Shown here: one piece after another, positions 42,619 through 51,743 of the stretch
How positions within the stretch are numbered: position 1 is the first letter of the stretch
Layout: every line of letters begins with the position of its first letter
Assembly (NCBI GenBank): GCA_036250225.1
Contig: JAPZLL010000006.1
Coordinates: 1,054,001 to 1,118,000, forward strand
Direction of reading: 5' to 3'
Origin: Cercophora sp. LCS_1
Taxonomy: Eukaryota; Ascomycota; Sordariomycetes; Sordariales; Lasiosphaeriaceae
Length of the DNA: 64,000 bases
The notes under the pieces: generated by a model
Told to the model about the DNA's origin: nothing
What the model saw: only the letters and a program-made list of their open reading frames with translations
Database searches by the model: none
Program-made: the position numbers and the translations under genes

Positions 42619-43632
42619 CTACACCCACTCCCTGGGTTCCCTCAGCACTTGCTCCAACCGTTGCTCCCTGCTTCCCGGTTCTGTTTCATACATGTACCTC
42701 CAGCTCGCCGTTAGCGGCATGCTCATGAGGATGCTCTCAACACGCGGCCCGGGCGTGTTGAGGCCGAACGCAGTCCCTCGGTCATGGACCAAGTTGAACT
42801 CGACATAGCGGCCCCGACGCACTTGCTGCCACTCCTTCTCCTTCTCCGTGAAGGGCATATCCTTCCTCTTGTCCATAATGGTGGTGTAGGTTGGGATGAA
42901 AGACTTGAGCGAATCCTGGATGTAGGAAAACAGGCTCTCCTTGTCCAACACTGTCTGGTCGAGGTCGTCAAAGAAGATACCACCTATCCCGCGGCTTTCC
43001 TGTCGGTGCTTGTTGTAGAAGTAGTTGTCGCACCACTTTTTGAACTTGGGGTAAAAGCCCTTGTGGTGTGCATCACACACGTCCTTCAGGGATTTGTGGA
43101 ACAGGATGGCGTCCTCGTCGAACAGATAGTTGGGTGTCAGGTCGCTGCCGCCACCAAACCACCAGGCGCTCGACGAGCCGTCAGGGTTCGCTGTCTCAAA
43201 GTACCGATAGTTCAGGTGCACTGTCGGGGCCATGGGGTTCTTGGGGTGGCAGATGAGACTCAGGCCGGCCGCAAAGAACTCTATGCTCTCCGGGATTTCT
43301 TCCGCCTCCCCGGCCAGGCCCTTGTGGTTTGCTCGCATGGCCTTGATGCCAGCCTTGCCTAGTGTTCCATAGACAACGCTGACGCCGACACCGGCCTTCT
43401 CAAACACCTTTCCGTCCTGCAGGACGCATGTGATGCCACCGCCGCCTTCTTTGCGCTGCCACTCGTCGACCCGGAACTTGGAGCCGTCAATGGCCTCGAG
43501 TCCCTTGACGATTTCCTTTTGCTGCTCCTTTACAAACTTTTCCATGCGCAGGCGCATCGGCGACGTGTTGCTAACGCCATCGGCCCGTTTGCTCAACTCG
43601 TCGCGCTCGGCGAGCGTCGGGGCGTCACACAT
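42619..43632 (-). CDS. HEM13: Oxygen-dependent coproporphyrinogen III oxidase
   Basis: An uninterrupted exon of 337 residues from ATG 43632, the full length of the catalytic protein (yeast Hem13 is 328). Signature segments are WQRKEGGGGITCVLQDG, AGVGVSVVYG, the active-site strand HLNYRYFET, WWFGGGSDLTP, the RGIGGIFFDDLD block, and RRGRYVEFNLVHDRGTAFG near the C-terminus. The enzyme oxidatively decarboxylates coproporphyrinogen III to protoporphyrinogen IX in haem synthesis using O2. Yeast Hem13 is cytosolic; many eukaryotes carry a mitochondrial form. Upstream on the same strand an ORF (43937-43674) encodes a presequence-like leader, but its natural splice to position 43650 is out of phase, so I start the gene at 43632. 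It is divergent from ATG8 and convergent with the kinase gene (276 bp between stops). Confidence 0.9.
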   Translation of the reverse strand: MCDAPTLAERDELSKRADGVSNTSPMRLRMEKFVKEQQKEIVKGLEAIDGSKFRVDEWQRKEGGGGITCVLQDGKVFEKAGVGVSVVYGTLGKAGIKAMRANHKGLAGEAEEIPESIEFFAAGLSLICHPKNPMAPTVHLNYRYFETANPDGSSSAWWFGGGSDLTPNYLFDEDAILFHKSLKDVCDAHHKGFYPKFKKWCDNYFYNKHRQESRGIGGIFFDDLDQTVLDKESLFSYIQDSLKSFIPTYTTIMDKRKDMPFTEKEKEWQQVRRGRYVEFNLVHDRGTAFGLNTPGPRVESILMSMPLTASWRYMYETEPGSREQRLEQVLREPREWV

Positions 43633-43699
43633 GATAGTCTCGTCAACGGCCTGCAGGACGTGCGGTTAGCAAATCAGTCGAACATGTTTGCGCATTGAC

Positions 43700-43937
43700 C
43701 TGAACATGCCATCTTATAAAATAGGGGCGTGGCGACAATGAGACTGAGGGCTGTCAGGCCCAGGTACCTTGTCAATGCTCCTTGGGCGCCGGGTCCGGAG
43801 CTGGCAGAGCTGAAGCGGCGACAGGTAGGTATTTGGTAGGAGCGAGGCAATTGGTTTCTCCAGCGCGCAATAAGGCGGAGAGCTGGGCGATGGGAGGCCA
43901 TCTTCGTCGGGAAGCTATATACACGTCGTGGTGGCAC
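43700..43937 (-). CDS. Possible mitochondrial-leader exon of HEM13, out of phase
   Basis: ORF beginning MPPRRVYSFP, with an internal MASHRPALRLIARWRNQLPR, then Arg/Ser-rich sequence and a hydrophobic segment TALSLIVATPLFY. This is the layout of a mitochondrial targeting sequence plus inner-membrane anchor, as in mitochondrial coproporphyrinogen oxidases. A 49-nt intron (43699-43651; GTCAAT donor, GCTAAC branch, CTGCAG acceptor) would join it to the HEM13 exon at AVDETIMCDAP. However, exon 1 ends in phase 1 and the next exon needs phase 0; joined as read, a TGA follows within two codons. Either a base is missing in the assembly, splicing differs, or the leader is unused. Confidence 0.4.
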
Positions 43938-44722
43938 AAAATATTTGGAGGCGCGAGGATCGGATGATCCTTACATGAGGCCACCTTCCGAAAGGGTTGC
44001 TGCGGAACGCCGGGTCAGTCCGCGGTGATCTGTCAATGGCCGGAGCAGCTGGGCTGGCGGCTCGACGGTGTTCTGCGCTCGGCTGATGTGACCGTCAGAA
44101 TCGGATGTTTGGCGAATCGAGAGCTCTGGTGGGTTCTGAGTGGAAACCTGGAGAGCTCCCACGACTTGCCCCATCCTTGCAGGCTCATCGGCTGCTTGGT
44201 GCACGTACCGCGACATGCCTTCCAACGTGGGGTGTTCCTTGCATTCGCTGGGAAACGCGGGGTTGTCGGATGGCAAAGGCAGCCAAGGACGTCAAAACCT
44301 GATGAAGCCGTATCTCTGAGCTTGACGTGCGTGAGGACATGCCCTGTGATTCAGACCGAGCTAGGTAATGTCCCATGTGCCAAAGAAGCTTCAGCATGGC
44401 CCCTGGGAATGCGTCATCAAAGCGAGCTTCTGCAGAGCCACTTCAGCCAGGTACCGATACCAGCTGTGAGCCTGCCGCGGGCGATGCCTGCCTTTCTGCA
44501 CCAAAAAGCCCCATGTGAGCAGCCCTTCTGATTCACCGACGTCCCGCGCTAGGCCGAAAAAGGTACAGTGTGCTTCCTGCCTTTTGTTAGTCAGCTGGGA
44601 GCCCCGCCCCAACACCCTCCCTTGGTCCTCCTCAAGGCGGCAACCTTACCCTACGCAACCTCTCCGTCCTCGAACCTTCTCTCTCCCATCATCCACAATC
44701 GACCAGAACCCAAGGTTACAAG

Positions 44723-44817
44723 GTATTTATTCTTCTCCCGCGGAGTTTGCATCATCTCTCTCTTTCATTGCTTTATCGCCGTTTCTTCTTGCTGACATCG
44801 GTTACGCTCATCTCTAG
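44723..44817 (+). other. Probable 5'-UTR intron of ATG8
   Basis: Donor AG|GTATTT at 44723, branch-like GCTGAC at 44791-44796, and acceptor CTCTAG ending at 44817, 69 nt before the ATG. The size (95 nt) and signals match the coding introns of the same gene. Confidence 0.55.
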
Positions 44818-44886
44818 GCATCGCTCTGGACATCGTCACCGTATCGCATCTTCTAATCAACCCCAACTGAACCAAACACCGCCAAA

Positions 44887-45415
44887 ATGCGAAGCAAGTT
44901 CAAGGACGAGCACCCCTTCGAGAAGCGCAAGGCTGAGGCCGAGCGCATCCGACAGAAGTATTCTGATCGTATCCCGGTAAGCAGACCCCGTCGTCGTCAC
45001 CGCTGATCGTTCGGCCTTCGCCGCCTACGACTCCGACCCATCCACCACAAGGCAGACGCTAACGTTGTTGTGCAGGTCATTTGCGAGAAGGTTGAGAAGA
45101 GCGACATCGCTACTATCGACAAGAAAAAATATCTTGTCCCCGCGGATCTCACCGTAGGCCAGTTCGTCTACGTGATCCGCAAGCGGATCAAGCTCTCTCC
45201 TGAGAAGGCCATCTTCATCTTCGTCGATGAGGTCCTTCCGCCTACCGCTGCTCTCATGAGCAGCATCTACGAGGAGCACAAGGACGAGGATGGGTACGTT
45301 CTCACCTTACCCCTCTACACCTGACTCGGCAATCAAGCTAACCGTTCTGCGCTGTAGGTTCCTTTACATCACCTACTCGGGCGAGAACACTTTCGGCGGA
45401 TTCGAGTCTGCTTGA
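44887..45415 (+). CDS. ATG8: Autophagy ubiquitin-like protein Atg8
   Basis: Three exons, 44887-44976, 45076-45293 and 45358-45415, give 121 residues in exact phase. The protein starts MRSKFKDEHPFEKRKAEAER and contains the ubiquitin-like core with [40 protein letters not shown], and the C-terminus TYSGENTFGGFESA. Gly116 is followed by five residues that Atg4 would remove before conjugation to phosphatidylethanolamine by Atg7/Atg3. Atg8 drives phagophore expansion and binds AIM-containing cargo receptors at the autophagosome and vacuole. Introns are 99 and 64 nt, and a leader intron is probable. Sequence conservation makes this one of the most certain calls in the window. Confidence 0.98.
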
Positions 45416-46681
45416 TTGAGTTGGCCGTCTAGACCTGTCTCTCTATCTTGGCTGCTTTCTTTTTCCTCCCCCACCCACGGCGTTTTCGGTACCCTTGGTC
45501 TTGAGATCATTTGATCGAGGAAACCTGATGGATGGATTCTCGAGTGTATCATGTCGCTTTGCTCTTGGTTTGGTCACGATGGGTTTGGTTTTTCGGAATG
45601 GGGGCAGGTGGTCTCGCGATGGGAATACAGAACAGCGGTTGCGGACGAACTCTAGTCATGAATGGACGGTCTTGAGCCTAGCCCCGACCATATCTCGTAC
45701 CGTAGTTGTTTGGCTTGGTAGAGAGTATTACTGCGGTTAGACCCGGAAACCATATTTCCTTGAGCGATGATTTCCATGGCTGTATTGCAACGGTGCGTCT
45801 GGTTTCCGGTGGGCAACTACGCAAACACCACACACATCGGAATATTCGGCTAACCAACGAAACTCGTGTTGATCAAAGTTTTCATTTACCGGCCAGACCA
45901 GCAGTCACTCGTAAACTCAAGAACGCCACTGACATGATTGCAATCGCACGGTCAATATGATCAAACAGAACCTAGAGACACATAAACTGGGCTCTCCCGC
46001 AGTAGAGAGCAGCTAATTTTACAACGACACTCCTGACGACTCTTACACTGTCCACTAGTCGTCCACCTGTCACCAACTCCCCGACTCACTCATCCCTCCT
46101 GTCCTGTCTTCCAGCCGCCAGCCATATTATAACGTTCAATCCTCCCCACACGCCCCCTGCCAACAACCAACAGCCTCATCTTATTCGACCGCGCATCCAC
46201 CACCAGGTATTAGAGCTTCTCCTTGCGAATGCCGAGGCGGCCCGCGGGGAAAAGCAAGCATAATAACCTTTTACTCCGGGTTGCTCGTCAAGCTCGGTAA
46301 CTCGAAGAGGAATGGCTGAGGCCAGCCAGCAAGAACCGCCCTCGCCCCTCTGCGACAAGCTTGATGCGAGAATGGGTATATGCAGTGTGTTCCGATTCCA
46401 GATGCTTCGCCGCCCGCAAAAAAATATGTAAAACAAAGCAAAGGGGAAAAGAGAGCCGACGGCGCCCCCCCTTTCAAAAAAAAACAAAAAAAACAAAAAC
46501 AAAAACAAAACACGAATTGCATGCCCGAAGTTTCCATCCCGCGAGAAAATTTTTCAAAACCAAATCCCCAAATAACTCGTTGACGCCAAAGACACCGCCG
46601 TACTCTTCATCACAATCCCGCTTAAGGATATCATTTGTGTGTTATCAAAACAACTTGAGCCAGACTGGATGAACAATCCCA
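45416..46681. other. Convergent interval ATG8 - PtaB-type gene
   Basis: 1.27 kb between stop codons of ATG8 (plus) and the PtaB-type gene (minus). It includes an A-rich tract with repeated AAAAAC units (46478-46510). No supported ORF or RNA gene. Confidence 0.5.
46478..46510 (+). repeat. A-rich (A4-8 C)n tract
   Basis: Simple-sequence tract of A-runs separated by C in the 3' flank of the minus-strand PtaB-type gene, where it would read as U-rich RNA. Confidence 0.7.
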
Positions 46682-48395
46682 TCAGGATGCGTTTCCGGTC
46701 TTCTGCCGCTTTTGCATCCTTGGCGTAGGGGGCTTTGGCGGCTTGGCGCCGTTCATCTGCGGAGTGCCGATTGCACCGGGTGTCGGAGCTGATGTCGGCC
46801 CGTCGTCCTCCATCTTCACCGCCGATGCTCTCCTCCGCTTGTTGTTTTGGGAGGGTGATGTGTTGGCGCTTGGCCCGCTGGAACTGGTCCCCTGCTGGCT
46901 AGCTTGGAGCTGCATGCCAGGTGCCTGCATCGGTCCGGGGGCCGGGCTGCCGACAACGTGAGGGCTGCCAGGTAGCCCTGCATTTGTCATTGCTGGGCTT
47001 TGACCGAACTGGTTGAAACTCGGTGTTCTAGGAATGCCCTGGGCCATGTGTTGCCCGTTCTGACTCGCTGCGTTGATCGTGTTGACATATTGATCAAGGG
47101 CAGCGTAGGGCGTCTGTCCTGGATGAGTGTGATAGAAACTGAAGAGAGGGCTCATTTGCCCCATAACTTCCACGATCTGGGACTATTAGAATCGTCATTC
47201 TAACCAACCAATACTGCAACGTACCTCGAGGAATTGATGGACACGTTCTGTCACAGGCATGTTTGTCATGGTGTTTTGATGAGGAAGCTCAAGATCTGGG
47301 GGTGGGTTCGTGGGGCATTTCCAGGGCTTTGGCTTGTTCTTCTTGTTGCTCATCTCGGGTGATTGCATGACGTCTTGCTGATTCAAGTTGCGCCATTCCT
47401 TGATCCAGTTGTGCACCGGCCTTGCTGACGCGATAGCCAATTTCCTAGAAATATACTCCTCGTGTTCTTGGGTCAAAAATTCAAAGAGTTCAAACTTCTG
47501 GTCGCTGTCAAACTGAACGCGGAGAGTCCCGGAAGCAACGAGCTGCATTTGTTAGCAATAAGTTGTGCAACTCACATCCTCTGGCGACTTACATGTGAGC
47601 CACTGTCGAACCAATAGACCAGGCTTGCTTTTGGGTTCTCGATGAAGTGGCAGTCGTTAGGCAACGACCTATCAACTGTCCCCTTGTCCAAAACAAGCTG
47701 GATCGTCCGAACGCCACTCTCAAAATGTGTGTGGAAATATCGAGCAAGTGCAGGAAACACCACCTCGAACACCCTCTCTGTCGTGGTTTCCCCCTCCTTG
47801 AGGGGGAATGAGAACCTGAACAGGCCTTTCTGAGAGAAGAACTGGGCAACGAAGGCGTTCCAGTAGCTTATATCGTCCTTGCCCTTTGATCCCTACACGG
47901 GTTAGTCTCGCTATTGACAAGCCTGACGATATGCTTACTATATGTCCGCTAAGATTCTCGCTAAACTGCATCAACTTCAACAAGCATGCGCCTTTCATGC
48001 TCATGCCACCGGCCTTCTGTTGTTGCTGTTGCTGCTGTTGCTGCATGAGGTTAGCAACATTGGCGTTCTGCACCTGTGCTTGGGCGGATAGCTGGGTCTG
48101 TTGAGCCTGAGTGGTCTGGGGCGTTTGGGGAGGAGCTTGAGGTAGTTGTTGAGGGTTTGGTTGAGGCGTTGGGCCCTGGTTCGGGCCTGGGGTCGATACT
48201 GGCACGTTTCCTGGTCCTCCTTGGCCTTGGGGCTGTGGCGTCGACTGCTGGGGCTGTCCTGGTTGCTGCTGGGTTTGCGATTGCTGCTGTGATGGAGGTT
48301 GAGGCTGGCTAGGACCCTGTTGTTGCGGTGCCTGCTGTGCTTGAAGCTGTTGCTGCTGCTGCTGCTGCTGCTGTTGTTGTTGTTGCTGCTGCTGT

Positions 48396-48448
<53 letters not shown>

Positions 48449-49326
48449 CTGCTGTTGGGCATGGGCTTGGGCCTGGGCCGCTTGAGCTTGAGCCTGGACA
48501 GCAGCTTGCTGAGCTTGCATGGCAGCGATCTGCTGAGCTTGCAACTGAGCTATATGTTGCCCTTGTCCCATCTGTTGTTGAATAGGATTTCCTCCGGGCA
48601 TTTGGTTCATTTGCTGTTGCTGTTGCTGCATGAGCTGTTGCGCAACCATTGGCTACCAACCGTCAGCGGTGTCCTTCCCCAAACTTACGAAACGTCGCAT
48701 CAATACTGCAACCGAAAGGTTTTCTTACGCTCATTTGCTGGCCCTGCGGTTGTTGAGCAAACTGCACTTGGGGAAGATAAGAAGGGGAAGGTACCGGGAT
48801 CCGATTCCTGAGCGCTGCAAACTGTGCGGCAGCTTGTTGTTGCGCGGTGGGACCCATTCCCATGGGGCCCATGTTCATCCCCGTCTGATACATCAGCGCC
48901 TGGCGCGCCTGTTGCTGCTGCTGCAGTTGCTGTAGCCTCTGGTGTTGCAAGTGCTGCTGCATCGCTGGGTTTCCACCGGCGACTGAACGCAAGTTAGCAT
49001 TTGTCATTGGACGTGGAAGAGTGCGCAAGTTTAGGGCGCGTACACATTTGCTGCTGGTGGAACATTTGAGCTTGCGCTGGATTGAGATGTTGCATGGCGT
49101 GGGCGTTGGGACTGGCTCCTGGCGGCATTCCACCCATCAGGGCCGAAGGGTTGATCTGTGGCCCGGGGCCTGACACGCCTAGATGAGCCGCAACCATGTG
49201 CGGCGGCATTCCGGGGGCGACGCCGGGTTGGCTCGGGTTATGAGCCATGGCCGGCGGCATCGGATGCCCGGGCGGATGTTGTTGCATTCCGCCGTGTGGT
49301 GGGAACGATACGCCCATGCTAGCCAT
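46682..49326 (-). CDS. ptaB: LIM-domain-binding-type transcriptional co-regulator (PtaB/Mfg1/Ldb1-like)
   Basis: Six exons on the minus strand: 49326-49044, 48982-48729, 48652-47939, 47892-47593, 47542-47225, 47176-46682, giving 787 residues. The first 300 residues are Gln/Met/Pro-rich, with a poly-Gln run of over 30 residues near plus-strand 48350-48465. The LIM-binding domain follows: SMKGACLLKLMQFSENLSGH, the splice-restored GSKGKDDISYWNAFVAQFFS, GLFRFSFPLKEG, VFPALARYFHTHFESGVRTI, and LVYWFDSGSHLVASGTLRVQ. The C-terminus ends in a basic stretch with NNKRRRAS and RMQKRQKTG, probable nuclear signals. Fungal PtaB partners SomA/Flo8-type proteins downstream of cAMP-PKA and controls adhesion, conidiation and filamentation; Mfg1 is the yeast counterpart. 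All five splice junctions are in phase. Poly-Gln length is probably variable between strains. Confidence 0.88.
48349..48467 (-). repeat. CAG/CAA repeat encoding poly-Gln
   Basis: About 119 bp of GCT/GTT-type triplets on the plus strand, reading CAG/CAA on the coding strand inside the PtaB-type gene. The mixed codons suggest an older, stabilised glutamine tract with CAG sub-runs that could vary in length. Confidence 0.85.
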
Positions 49327-51743
49327 CTCCGGGGCTGTCGACTATCCACAGCGTGGATATCGACCAACGTTCCTCCGCGTTATCGCATACGAAGCTTGGC
49401 GGCAGTCGCGGGTTTGTCAGAAGGCACAGGGCCAGGGATGAGTTCGCGATACGCGCGCGCGCGTCTAGAGACTATTGAAGGTCGAGCTGTGTACGGAACG
49501 CTCCGAGCCGAAGCACGGCGAAAGCGAAAAGCGATTGCGATTGCCGCGTCGAACCCGATATCGCCAGAGAGGGCCGGTTGTCGCGCGCGACGAGGATGGA
49601 GGAACGGTGAGAAACGAAGTAAAAACCCGGAACAGCAACGCCAAGGAGAAGTAATACAAGAAGTTATTACAACGCAACCGCGCCGCAGTGGGAAAGCGTC
49701 GGGCTGGTCGATGTGTCGGGCTCGAGGCGGCGGCGACGTGTCGTGGTCGGGGGTGGTGGATTGTGGATTGTGGAGTTTTGGAACGGGGTTGGGGAGCCCA
49801 GCGGCTGGGGCGAGCGGGCGAAAAGTTGCCCGAAAAGCTGATCACCGGGCGGCACGTCAAATATTGCCGTCGCAAGAACAAGAAATATCGGCAGAATGGG
49901 CCTGCGTAGAGACACTGAGTTCTCGAATGGGTCTGTAGAGAAATGAAATCGTTTGTCTATTCCCTTCGATCCTCAGCGCATCGATGGGAGGCGGATGCTG
50001 TGCCTCTCGCGAAAATCGGGCGAGGGTTCAGGGTCAGGAGCGCAGAGTCCAGACGGGGAGGCGTCGAGTGCGGGATCCTGGGCACCGATCAAGCACGAGT
50101 TGGCTTGGCTGGGGCGGGCAAAGCTTTTACTTCGCAAGCTTGTGCCTGTTACAGAGATGCGTCCAGTGGTGATTGGCTGGCATGATTGCGCTATGCACGT
50201 AGCAGTGTTACGCCTTGCCTTTTTGGGACCGGATCAGCATTTCTCCATCCCGGTACCCCGCTTAATTGGGTCAGACAGCTGTCCACGGAGCGGCCCGACC
50301 AACCTGCAAGATATCGCAGTTCGTGGCACGTTCTGCACACTCGTAGCAGGAGAATGCTCTGCTTGCTGAGCGCAAAAACTGCGCGGATTGAGTCAAGTTC
50401 TCTCTTTGTGGCGTGTGTTGATTGCCTGGTCTCCAGGTTGATGAGAAAATGTTGGATAGAACGATTTGAATCAGGTCCGCGACGTCTTCCTATTTTTGGG
50501 AAGCCCCTTCTCCTTCCCCGTTGCCCCACTAGCCTGTGCACGTGCCTCGTCACATGCTCTCCACCCAAAATTTTTCTTATCGCTATCAGCCTCACAAGTA
50601 TTTGAACTTCAGTTTGAGCCGCAACCAGCAACTTCCCTCTCCCATCTTCACATCAACCTCTCCGACTGCCAGCCTCCGCACAACCCAGAGCTCTTGGGAA
50701 TATGAAATATGCCGCGTCGCATAAGGTCTGATTCGGCCTGTCATCTGCTGTTCCACAGCGCCCATCTGCAAACGGTTGTCGAGGGCTGGCTCCCCGATTC
50801 TCCTGCTCTTGGTAAGTTTTCTCTCTGTTTCATCTCCCACGCGATTCCGCTTTTTGAATGATGACAACGAATGAACATGTCTTCTTTTCCCAACTGATTC
50901 GACCATGAACGAAAGCTAGTCTGTCTCGGGCTTTCTCCTACGGGAGTGGCCTGTTACTTGCCAGTATTTTTGTCTGACCAAAGCGGAATCTTGAACACCG
51001 TGGAGCAAACGTTCGACGCGTTTCCCTTGCGGAACAGCGCTGACTCGCGAAACAGAATTTACTGCTGCCCCACCTGCCTCGAATTTTCTGCGCAGAGCTG
51101 TACGGCTATATAATGCCCTCTTTTCTCTGCTCTTTCCCACTGACCAACAGCTTTCTTCACATCTTCAATCCCAAAGGTTCGTCCAACATTTTCTTCGCTT
51201 CCCCCGATCCGGTGATGAAACTTTCCCTACATTCGCAGTTTCCACTCGAGTCCCACCACGAGCCTTTCTCGGGACAGATGAGGGCGATACGACCTTCCTT
51301 GGGTGTCTGAGGATCACTTCAACACATTCTTTTTTGATGTGGTGTTGAGCATCTGCTAACATGCAGGACAGAATTTGATACCCGTTTCATAGCTCAATGC
51401 AATATTTGTCGTCTGTTACACTGTGTCTCCAATGATCTGCTAAATGTGTGATTGCCATGTCTTCGTGATGTTTGTCCTTCCCATCTCGTTTGCCTGTCAC
51501 CGAACGATCCACTACCTTGAAAATTCCGATACCGATGCTTGGGCTGCTCCTCGCACACTATGTCCTTTGCTTCCAAACGCTAAACGCCCTTCCCATCTTG
51601 AATGAAGCACCATCCGCCGCAAGCCATCTCGTCTCGTCTCGTCGTCAACACCAACACCGTCATGGACATGAGATCCCAAGCCCTGATCCCCAAACACACA
51701 ACTATCGCACACACAAGCCAGAAACCCTACATAGCAAAAACAT
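49327..51743. other. Long interval upstream of PtaB-type gene, with orphan promoter-like element
   Basis: 2.4 kb between the PtaB-type start (minus) and the HbrB-type stop (minus). It includes an alternating GC tract around 49453-49464, a GC-rich first half, and from about 50.4 to 51.4 kb plus-strand CT-rich blocks with a TATATAA at 51107. No ORF with family motifs. A long regulatory region is usual for fungal developmental regulators. Confidence 0.45.
51107..51180 (+). promoter_or_regulatory. TATA element plus CT-rich start region without a clear gene
   Basis: TATATAA at 51107-51113 followed by a pyrimidine-rich leader (CTCTTTTCTCTGCTCTTTCC). The only nearby plus-strand ORF is 65 codons (from 51113) and overlaps the TATA element, so it is not convincing. 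It may promote a non-coding RNA antisense to, or overlapping the 3' end of, the HbrB-type gene. Confidence 0.3.

Larger units (their letters stand above)
43633..44886. promoter_or_regulatory. Divergent HEM13 / ATG8 intergenic region
   Basis: 1.25 kb between the two start codons. It contains the candidate HEM13 leader exon at the left and the ATG8 transcription start region with a leader intron at the right. No other ORF is supported. Confidence 0.5.

Noticed and set aside
48299..48811. Plus-strand ORF with a long poly-Leu run
   Set aside because: Antisense reading of the poly-Gln CAG tract in the PtaB-type gene.
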